The notes beneath the pieces are model-generated. The model did not search any database and was not told where the DNA came from. It worked only from the letters and a program-made list of their open reading frames with translations. From the NCBI GenBank assembly GCA_030762935.1, contig CM060895.1, forward strand, positions 74,507,001 to 74,571,000: a stretch of DNA of 64,000 nucleotides, given 5' to 3'. The translations under genes and the position numbers were made by a program. Source of the DNA: Hymenopus coronatus (Eukaryota > Arthropoda > Insecta > Mantodea > Hymenopodidae). Positions 56,070-64,000 of the stretch are shown one piece after another (the stretch's first letter is position 1; each line of letters starts with the position of its first letter).

Positions 56070-56355
56070 CCTCAAGGACTTACAAGCCAATGTCTAGAAG
56101 CCTGTCGGGGAGCCTACGCACGAAACCACAGAATGGAGAACCTGTTACGAGGGGTCAGTCCATAGCCATGCGTGAACACGAGGAAGTGGATAATATGAAA
56201 ATTTGAAATTTAAGCGAAATTGATAATGGAGCAGTTGGTGGAATGAGTGTCGCGAGAAACCAGAGGATCTGGAAAAAAACCGCCCATATACCGTTTCGTC
56301 CACCACGAATCCCACATGCGGTATTAAAAATCGGGCCACCTAGATGGGAGATGAA
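56070..56355 (-). repeat. tRNA-derived SINE, family S1
   Basis: In minus orientation: head complement of CCACCTAGATGGGAGATGAA, body complement of CCACGAATCCCACATGCGG, and 3' part containing the complement of GAGAACCTGTTACGAGGGGT. It aligns with 3712-4066 along almost the whole length. The B box is mutated. Confidence 0.75.
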
Positions 56356-56850
56356 TGTTTCTAAATTCTAGCTTGCATGGTTTTTTAAAAAATACATTTT
56401 GTTGTCCAACTTCATTGTTCTAGTAAAAATGAGGCAGGTGATGCATTTTTAAAACCTTTATCTAACATGAAAATATAAACACGAGTTTAAAAATACATGC
56501 CATAATATATTTAATATTACCACTAGGTAGTGTAGAAGAATTAACATTTATTTTTCAAAATGTAATCATTTATTTATAAAAAATGGAATATTTCTTTGTA
56601 AAAACTTACTACTATATTCTTAAGCTTTAGAGAGACAATATCCTATTTTTGGAAAAAAATAGTGAAAAATTGCGTCATGTGGCACATTTTGAGTATAAAA
56701 AGCATTAGCAAGAAGATAATATTTAAAGTTGGGAGTGCCTTAATGCATGCGTCTGCCCATTTATGGCTTTAGTTAACTAGTAGTTATAGTGCGCCAAGGG
56801 GGGATATATTTTCTTAAAGTTTAGAATTTATGTTAGTTTATTACGAAAAA
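56356..56850. other. Unassigned AT-rich sequence
   Basis: No feature recognised. Confidence 0.3.
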
Positions 56851-56855
56851 TAATT

Positions 56856-57690
56856 ACTTTCTCTAGCCCGCATGTACAGTGTACATAGTGGATAGAGAAG
56901 GTATTGTATTCCACCCAAAAATTTGATATCGATATTTCACCGGAAATATATGTTTTGAGGTTTCCTGAGTTCAAAAAAGACACTTTTTTTAAAAAAAAAC
57001 CCATGTTTGTCTGTGGACAACATAGCTCAAAAACGAAACATGGTTAAATATTAAATTTCGCATCTTCCAAGTTCAGTATCTTCCAAGGATGCAACACGAA
57101 TATTTTCAAGAAAACCTCTCACCCCTAAATACACTTTACATGAGCATTTTTTGAAACAGTTGATTTCCTCAAAAATGGCTAACAATTTTGATTAAAATAC
57201 TGTATATTAAAGATATCAAAACCACAAATAAAATAACTATTTTGAATTTACTCAGAATTATCTCTGAAGAGCTCTTTATTCTGGTTGAGTTTTGCAGAAT
57301 TTTGCATTACTGCTAAACTGAAATAAATAGACCAAAACGTGCTACACAAAAATGTAAATCTCCTTAAAACACACAGTTTTTCATGTACGTTTTTCTTGTA
57401 GAGTAGACCAATTTCGAGATATCCATTGTTATTAATTTCAATTTTAAACTAATCAACTTTTCTCAAATGGGACCATACAAATCGAACCGAACCTCAGACT
57501 GGCCCTCAAAAGATTTAGCAATAGCTTTAGCCTAATGTATTCCCTTATTTCCCTCTATTTACAAGCAAGGAAATAATAAGAACAATTCTGTTTATCTCGA
57601 TTAGCATGATAGAAAAAAGAATACTTTTTATAAGAATAGTTTGTATTTGAAACAGCTAGAGAAATTTATGTGAATGTGCATCAGGTTTTT
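56856..57690 (+). repeat. R1 copy, full length
   Basis: ACTTTCTCTAGCCCGCATGT at 56856, AGTGGATAGAGAAGG closes the hairpin, AAAATTTGATATCGATATTT and GTGGACAACATAGCTCAAAA follow. It ends with GCTAGAGAAATTTATGTGAA and the poly-T at about 57690. Confidence 0.88.
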
Positions 57691-57694
57691 TTTG

Positions 57695-58055
57695 TCCAAT
57701 AAACCTGCCGGCATTTTGGGACGTAAATACTCGAAAACAGTACTAAAACATTCTAAATCAGTGGAGTTTATTTCATAACTGATAGCGTTTCATGTGGAAT
57801 CGAGACCTCGGTAGTGTATGGTATACAATATTCATTTCTTAGATTTTAGCATTATACTGGTTTGCTACCAAGTGAAGAAATGTCATTGGTCAGAGAAAAC
57901 ATAGATGCATAATCGAATTTCCACATTGGTATCGATAAGTATTCCCCGTTTCCACTCCCGGTGCATTATGAACCGAACTTACGCATTTGTGATTTCCGTT
58001 CTCGTTTCCGATTTATTATGAACCACCCTGACAGTGCGAGAAACGTTCAACCAAG
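57695..58055. other. Unassigned sequence between two R1 copies
   Basis: A spacer of about 360 bp with no recognised content. Confidence 0.3.
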
Positions 58056-58061
58056 CCTTTT

Positions 58062-58860
58062 ATTTACTCTGCATGTATGTACATAGTAAATAGAGATGGT
58101 ATTGTATTCCACTCATAAATTCGATACCGAGGTTTCCGAAAGTATCTGTTACTAACACCCTCTGAACCCAAAACATAAAAAAGCAAATGGGGTGTTGTGT
58201 GTGTGTGCGTGCGTGTGGGGGGGAGGGAAGGAAGTACTTTTTAAATACTATACTTGGTATGGTTTTAAGAATGAGACAGGAAAAATTTTAGGGAAAAAAA
58301 AAAACATCCATAACTACTCTTTACATAGAATTTGTTTTAATTTGTTTTTCTTTAAAAAATGACTTAACGATTTTGATTAAAATACCATATATTTAAGGTT
58401 TTTACATCAAAATAAAATGTATATCTTGAATTTTCTGGAAGTAGTTTGTGGTGACCTCTTCATTCTGTAGGAATTTTGCTGAATTTTGCTTAACCGGTAA
58501 GCTGTAAGACATAGACAAAAGCTTACTACAAAAATATGTACAACTAATTAAAACACATAATTTATCACATATTTTTATATAGTTGACCATTTCCGAGATA
58601 TTCTTTGTTATTGGATCCAATTGTAAATTATGTAACTTTTCTCAAACGTAATCTTTCGTTTCTTTCTCTTTGGTTCAGCTAACGACCAGCTTTTAAAGGA
58701 TTTGACTATTGCTCTAGCCTAGTGTATTATTCTCCTTAGAAGCGAATAATATGAAAATTGCTGCTAATGCATGCCTTGGTTAGCATGCGGTAGATAAATT
58801 ACTAATCTTTTGTAAGAAGAGCTTGTTTGCAGAACAGGTTTGTGTTCCATTCCCGGTTCA
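58062..58860 (+). repeat. R1 copy, full length
   Basis: Head TTTACTCTGCATGTATGTAC and ATAGTAAATAGAGATGGTAT. A GTGTGTGTGTG tract lies at about 58195. The 3' part includes CGGTAAGCTGTAAGACATAG and GTTAGCATGCGGTAGATAAA. Confidence 0.85.
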
Positions 58861-59064
58861 TGTCAATGGAACATTTGGAACTTTTTATTTCGCATAGAAA
58901 ATGTTCACTTATTTAAAATTAAAATTTACAACATAAGTTTAACATACGATGAAGCTAGAGATTATGAAACAATGTTTAGGATTTCAACGAAAGGAAGTTG
59001 GCGATCACAATATCTTCAATATACTAAAAGAAGCTGCCAAGTAAGGCCATGTTTTTGAAAATTG

Positions 59065-59516
59065 CAGATACTAAACTTAAATAGAAAGCTTGAAAATTAA
59101 AGATCCTTACGTTTTTGTGCTATGATGTCCCCCCCCCCCACACACACACACCAACCACACATATTCAGGCAGGGTGTTTAGACCGAACACCTCTCACGGG
59201 TTCGAGCCAGTGATCACATTTTGGGTTTATGGTGGACATGGTGGGGCAGGGGCGGGTTATCCAGCTTCTCCGGTTTCCCACTCCATCAATTCTACTGGTG
59301 CTCCATCTTCATTCCATGTATCATTCGTGTCATCGGCTACGTTGCTATATGTAGTAAAAGCGGGCATTGAACATAAAAAAAACCCAAAACACACGTACGC
59401 ACCTTTTTCTAAAAATGCTTTTCTTGGACTCGGGGTGAAATCTTGACATCGACTTTTTTGTGGGAAATGCAATACCTTTTGTACCTACTATGCGCATAAT
59501 ACATGCAGGTAAAGTA
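59065..59516 (-). repeat. R1 head part with a SINE S1 inside
   Basis: TAAACTTAAATAGAAAGCTT and GTGCTATGATGTCC, a C/CA tract, then interrupted by SINE S1 (59165-59330). It resumes with ACACACGTACGCACC, GGGTGAAATCTTGACATCG and ends GCAGGTAAAGTAAAA. Confidence 0.75.
59165..59330 (+). repeat. tRNA-derived SINE, family S1, degraded
   Basis: ACGGGTTCGAGCCAGTGATC as B box, then GGGCGGGTTATCCAGCTTCT and CCGGTTTCCCACTCCATC. It interrupts an R1 head exactly in its CA-rich tract. Confidence 0.65.
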
Positions 59517-59599
59517 AAAAAAAAAAAAATCATTTATCTCTAAAAACATAGTTTCGCAAATTTGAAAAATTCTCGAAAGTTTGTAAAAACAAATCTAAT

Positions 59600-60738
59600 G
59601 ACTTGTTTATTTCACATGACTTTCTCTAGTTATTCTGCAATAGTTTTTTTTTTTATATATACAGTTTCGGAATCTGATCGGGACTCCGGCGCTGTATACC
59701 CTACTTTATATTTACCTAATTTGTTTACTGTGATTACTGTATGATTACTGAATTTCTGTTTTACGTTTTACACACACATACACAAACATATAACATCCAT
59801 GCCCAAGGTGGGACTCGAACCCACGATCCCCTGCGCTGCGAAACACCAAAGCGAGACGCTTGGCGAGCGCGGCCATGGGGACCGGCATTCTTAAAAAGCT
59901 GATCCTTCTCTCTACTTCGTGTCAATCAAAAAAATAGAAGGTAACAAATATCATAAGGAAGTAATTAATAATATAATTAGAAGGCAAATAAGGGATACGC
60001 TAGGCTAAAGCGAGTAAAATATTTTAAAAGCTGGTTGCTATATGATAAAAATTCGTTTCCTTGCATCGCCAGGAGTTGACCAATTCCCACGTGAGAAAAG
60101 TTTCAAGTATTTTAAAACTGAAACCACTAATAAATAATATCTCGGAAATGGTCAACTTTACGAAAAAAAAAAATATATAACATAAATTGTGTGTTTTAAG
60201 ATATCTACATATTTTGTATAAGTTTTCATTTATCTCTTACGGTTTACCACTTATCTAAAAGTCATCTAGAATGGAGAGGTCTAGGCTATTCCAAAAAAAT
60301 TCAAGATATACTTTTATTTTTCTATGTAAATGTTTATTATCGTCAAAGGAAGTGTTACCCTCCGGGTGCAATGGCGGAAGTCGATGAATTTTCTCGGTAG
60401 GTCATTTCAACCAAAATCATTAGCCATTTTTGATAAAATAAAACTTTTCGAGGTTTTTTCATGTAAAGGGTAGTTCAGGATGGGGATATTTTCCCCAAAA
60501 TCTTTTTGTCGCATCCTTGGAATATACTAAACCTAAATACCCTGTTTGGTAATTTACCAACTTTACATTTTTGAGTTACTGTGTTCACAGTTAATGACTC
60601 ACACACTGACTTTTCTAAGAATGTTTTTTTTTAAATAACGAGACTCTTAAAACGTGTATTTTAGGTGAAATCTTGGTATCTAATTTTTGGGTGGAGTGCA
60701 ATAGCTTCTCTACCTATGTGCTAAATAGAGAAAGTAAT
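59600..60738 (-). repeat. R1 copy interrupted by a family A SINE
   Basis: Tail TTTCACATGACTTTCTCTAG at 59610, then the SINE (59640-59890), then CTGATCCTTCTCTCTACTTC and normal middle and head blocks, ending CTAAATAGAGAAAGT at 60735. A block at 60350-60395 (GAAGTGTTACCCTCCGGGTG) is foreign to R1 and is probably another small insertion. Confidence 0.82.
59640..59890 (-). repeat. tRNA-derived SINE, family A, longest copy
   Basis: Minus-strand head CCGGTCCCCATGGCCGCGCT, CGCCAAGCGTCTCGC, B box GTGGGTTCGAGTCCC, tail with the complement of GGAATCTGATCGGGACTCCG. It splits the R1 copy around it. Confidence 0.82.
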
Positions 60739-60739
60739 A

Positions 60740-61395
60740 AGCCTATATATTATTTAAAAATTAGGTCATATTTAAGGGTACTGAATTTTGTTTTTAATTC
60801 AGCAATTTTCCCATTTATCGTTAAAAATATAAACTCTTGCCAATGTCCATATACCACGGCCCTCCAACCGCGAAGATTGTACTACATGGTCAATCGACTC
60901 CGGCCGTGAAAGCATTCGCACGTAATTAATCCAGTTTTACGTAGATTGACATTTTCATGGAAAACCTAGAGTAAACTGGTTACTTTCCATGTTATGGATT
61001 TTACATTAAGCTCTTCATTTACCGGTATAACTTCGCTGCCTCTTAAAAAATCCCTTTGCCTTTTTGATACTCGCTGCAGCTCCCGATGGTACTTTGATAT
61101 AACACAGGATTAAGGGATGTGTTTTCGTCAGATTTATTATTCTTTCAGAGGATGAGAATTTCATCAATTTACGGCACGCTTTCGCCAAAGAGAATTTAGA
61201 GCAAATAAACTTAGTGTGTAAAAGCTTTTTTTTCCTTGAAGCGGCAAAAGGTAGAATGTGCTTTTGGATGTAAAATATTTGTCAGTTCCTCGCCCTGCAA
61301 TATCTCTATTTTCAAGTTAAATAATCTTGTACAAAACTTAATTAAACGATAGGTTTATGCTATCGTAACGATCAACTACGACTTAAATAGAAAAA
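60740..61395. other. Spacer with a Penelope-like end remnant
   Basis: Apart from 60850-60925 (see separate entry) I recognise nothing here. Confidence 0.3.
60850..60925 (+). mobile_element. Penelope-like element 3'-end remnant
   Basis: AACCGCGAAGATTGTACTAC and then CGGCCGTGAAAGCATTCGCA at 60892-60911 match the terminal sequence at 13144-13163 (complement CGGCCGTGAAAGCTTACGCA) with two or three changes. Only the end of an element is left, as expected for a strongly 5'-truncated insertion. Confidence 0.55.
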
Positions 61396-61399
61396 AAAA

Positions 61400-62238
61400 A
61401 TCTGATTTGCTTCTTTCACATGACTTTCTCCACATCTCTGCAACACATCTCTTTTGTTTATTTCATGCTAATCGAAAAAACAGCAGATGGTCTTATTACT
61501 TACTCCTTTGCAAGTGGAAGGGAAATAAGGGAGTACCATAGGCTAAAGTGATAGCAACCAGCTTTTAAAACATTTGGCTCTGTGATTGAAGTCCCTTTGT
61601 TTGTATGGCTGTAGTTGACAAATTCTAATATGAATAAAATGTAAATATTTTAAAACTGAAACCAATAACAAGGAATATCACAAAATGGTCAAATCCACGA
61701 CAAAAATGAAGTGTGCTTTAATGAGCTCTAAATTTTTGTTAATGAAGTTTTTGTCTCTCTCTTGCAGTTTACCAGTTATGCAAAATTCCCCAAAATTCAT
61801 CCAGAATATAGATGTCTTCAAAGGCTATTCCCAGAAAATTCAATATATACATTTTGTTTGTCATGTGAAATAATATCTTTAATATACGTGATTTTAATAA
61901 AAATCGTTGGATCCATTTTTGAGAAAATCAAAATTTTCGAAAATGTTCCCATGTAAAGGGTAATTGGGAAGAGGGGGATTTTCCTGAAAAACTGTGTGTC
62001 ACATCCTTGAAAGATATTGCACTTAGATACAAAGTTTGTAATTTAATAGATTTTTAGTTTTTGAGCTATACTGCCCAAATTTAAACACACGCGCACTCGA
62101 TCATTTTCTAAACAATTTTCTTTTTGGATTTAGGGGATCTCAAAATATTTATTTCCAGTGAAATCTTGGTATGAAAATTTTGGGTGCAATACAACCTTCT
62201 GTATACACTTTGTATATAGTACGTATAGGGAAACTAAA
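61400..62238 (-). repeat. R1 copy, full length
   Basis: From CTTTCACATGACTTTCTCCA through TTTCATGCTAATCG, AACAAGGAATATCACAAAAT, CCAGTTATGCAAAATTCCC, GAGCTATACTGCCC and GTATAGGGAAACTAAAA. All landmarks are in order. Confidence 0.88.
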
Positions 62239-62239
62239 A

Positions 62240-62588
62240 ATAAAAGAAATGCAAAAAAAGAAATCTGTAATCTATTTTAGTTTAGGTCGCTTTAACTTCT
62301 AAGTCACATCGCGACAGATCTATGTAGTAGGATACCTTGATGGTATATGGTGGACAGTAGCCTTTCAGATGTATCCCCGTTCTATAACCCTTTCCTTTGT
62401 GCCAAACAGATGGCGATAGGGTCTACCATTCTGATTTCTGACTTCATCTGTAGTCAAAATGGCGCGTACAAACAGATATCATACTTCTACTCTGCTTCCA
62501 TCATCTGTAGTCAGATGATAGAATTCAGTGAACCCCTCAAGATAACATACCTCACTCGGCGACAACCAGATGGCATTATAGTACCATT
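62240..62588. other. Unassigned sequence
   Basis: An 85-codon plus frame (62347-62604) has no recognisable domain; CATCTGTAGTCA occurs twice, about 60 bp apart. Confidence 0.3.
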
Positions 62589-62589
62589 T

Positions 62590-63432
62590 TTACCTTCTCT
62601 ATAAGTACAATATACATAACTCCATGGCACGACAGCTCACGGGGAACCTTGGCCTACCGCCCTGCCGCTGCGTCCCCCATCTCGGTCCACTACAGACGTC
62701 ATGGATGGGGTGCAGTATTGGAGGGTGAGACGGGGTCAGCGTCTCGAGTCCCCCCGGCCGATTAATGCGGTCCTCATGACCTGGAGCCGCTACTTCTCCA
62801 TCAAGTAGCTCCTCAATTGGCCCCCCAGGGACCTTACGAGGCTGAGTGCACCCCGGGCCAGGTCTCCCAGCGGGGGAAACATCCCCACGCTGGTACTAGA
62901 GATCGAACCCAGGTCTCCCGCTTGGCAAGCAGCAACGCTACCACCGCGCTAAGGAGACGACCACAATATACATAGTGTATTAAAAAAAAGATCTGCATTC
63001 CACCTAGAAGTTTGATACTGAGATTTCACCGGAAATATATCTATGTTTTGATGACCCCGAGTCAAAAGCAGTTTTAGAAAAAGGTCCGCAAGTGTGGATA
63101 GCATAGCTCAAAAACGGAAATGCCGTTAAATACCAAACTTGGTATTTAAGTTTGGTATCTTCCAATGATGCGACACGAAGATTTTCAAGAAAATCCCCCG
63201 ACCACCAAATATCCTATACATGGAAATTTATAACAGACTTTTCGTTTTTTAGTTATGTTGTCTACACACACACACACACACACGCACGCACACAGGCTTT
63301 TTACTAAAATACATTTTTGGATTCAGGGGTCCTCAAAACATATTCATGGTGAAATCTCGGTATTGAATTTTTAGATGGAATACAATGTGTTCTCTATCTA
63401 CTATATGCATGCAGCATGCGTGCTAGAGAATA
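62590..63432. repeat. R1 inverted pair split by a SINE
   Basis: A plus-orientation head (from ACCTTCTCTATAAGTAC, interrupted at 62607-62973, continuing TAGTGTATT to CATGGAAATTTATAAC) is followed at about 63228 by a minus-orientation head (CAGACTTTTCGTTTTTTAG to GTGCTAGAGAATAC). It has the same foldback layout as 46447-46818. Confidence 0.78.
62618..62962 (-). repeat. tRNA-derived SINE, family G, with 11-bp target duplication
   Basis: GC-rich insertion. On the minus strand: GTCGTCTCCTTAGCGCGGTG and GGTAGCGTTGCTGC (A box), GGGTTCGATCTC (B box), then a GC-rich body. The exact repeat ACAATATACAT flanks it (62607-62617 and 62963-62973), and the R1 text is continuous once it is removed. Its high GC and clean duplication suggest a recent insertion. 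Confidence 0.88.
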
Positions 63433-63434
63433 CA

Positions 63435-64000
63435 AAATCGTTAGTTATTTCAAGCTTTTGAGCTTATCTTCTCTTCTAAGCCAAAACTGTTTTAGTAACA
63501 GAGCCAAGCGGCATGATCATGGTAGCTAGAAGGTTTTGCTTTGATTCTCCGTTACGTACGGGAGCGCGGTTTGTTTTGTACATGGGTATGGGTTTTTGAG
63601 TAAAAATTAAAAAAAAAGTAAATGAAACAGAACTACAAGTAAAAAGGAACAACAAACAAAGCAAAATACAGGTTTTACGCAGTACACATTTACTTCAAAA
63701 TCAGCCATGCAAGAGAAAACCCCTTTAGCTTGTTTTTTTACTTATGCCTTTTCCGAAAATTTTGATTTGCATTCAAAGAGTCTGTCACAATTTTATTTTA
63801 GTGAATTCCCTGTACCAAACCAATGGCGAAATACATCGCTTACCATACCAAAGATTGAGTTAGAAAGAAAGAGAGGCAGAGAGGAGGAGAAAACTGGCAG
63901 GTTTGTTTTGCTCAACTCTATGTACGAGTATAAATGGAAATTGTGAAACAATAAAAGAATTAATTTGGAATTCTAGGTTTCTAAACGTTGTTCCTTTTTT
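63435..64000. other. Unassigned sequence at the window end
   Basis: Two small frames (63476-63664 minus, 63707-63946 plus) have no recognisable domain. The latter ends in a charged Lys/Glu/Arg-rich stretch. AATAAAAGAATTAA near 63952 could serve as a poly-A signal, but there is no gene to attach it to. Confidence 0.3.

Noticed and set aside
1..64000. CRISPR array or prokaryotic operon
   Set aside because: No regularly spaced direct repeats with unique spacers, no ribosome-binding sites, and the retroelement and mitochondrial content is animal.

Overview
This window looks like gene-poor, AT-rich nuclear DNA from an arthropod, made almost entirely of old transposable elements. I recognise no intact host gene, no true tRNA or rRNA gene, and no bacterial-type operon. 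The arthropod assignment rests on two things. The transposon families (Jockey-type ORF1, Penelope-like element with GIY-YIG, several Tc1/mariner families, many tRNA-derived SINEs) are typical of insects and chelicerates. A nuclear copy of mitochondrial DNA at about 48.15-48.96 kb also keeps the order nad1 - trnS2 - cob with the two genes convergent, the ancestral arthropod arrangement. I cannot name the species.

Layout. 0-10 kb: SINE families S1, A and B, fragments of the dominant repeat (here called R1), a decayed Jockey-type LINE with 5' UTR and ORF1 (about 7.0-8.5 kb), and the 3' end of another LINE (10.1-10.2 kb). 12-15 kb: microsatellite, then a 5'-truncated Penelope-like element (13.14-14.71 kb) with long inverted flanks, hammerhead-like cores and a 10-bp target duplication. 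16.5-26 kb: R1 copies, including three head-to-tail units (23.66-26.07 kb), a LINE RT C-terminus (22.7-23.55 kb) and a palindromic mariner derivative (17.6-18.2 kb), whose sister copy is at 27.0-27.6 kb. 28.5-29.4 kb pairs with 0.83-1.64 kb as a second unnamed repeat. 30-36.7 kb: R1, SINEs and a transposase C-terminal relic (34.7-35.1 kb). 36.79-37.67 kb: a palindromic Tc1/mariner-type element with TA flanks. 39-47.9 kb: R1 copies, simple repeats and unassigned sequence. 48.1-49.0 kb: the mitochondrial insertion. 51.9-53.1 kb: Tc1 and mariner relics side by side. 53-64 kb: densely packed R1 copies, several carrying nested SINEs, one with an 11-bp target duplication.

Nothing here forms a working pathway; every coding region recognised is broken or truncated. 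The common architectural theme is inverted (palindromic) derivatives: the Penelope-like element, the TA-flanked element, both mariner derivatives and some R1 pairs all have arms in inverted orientation. R1, with about 30 copies or pieces in 64 kb, is the least explained component and the best candidate for an undescribed element. Repeat boundaries were judged by eye and may be off by tens of bases.
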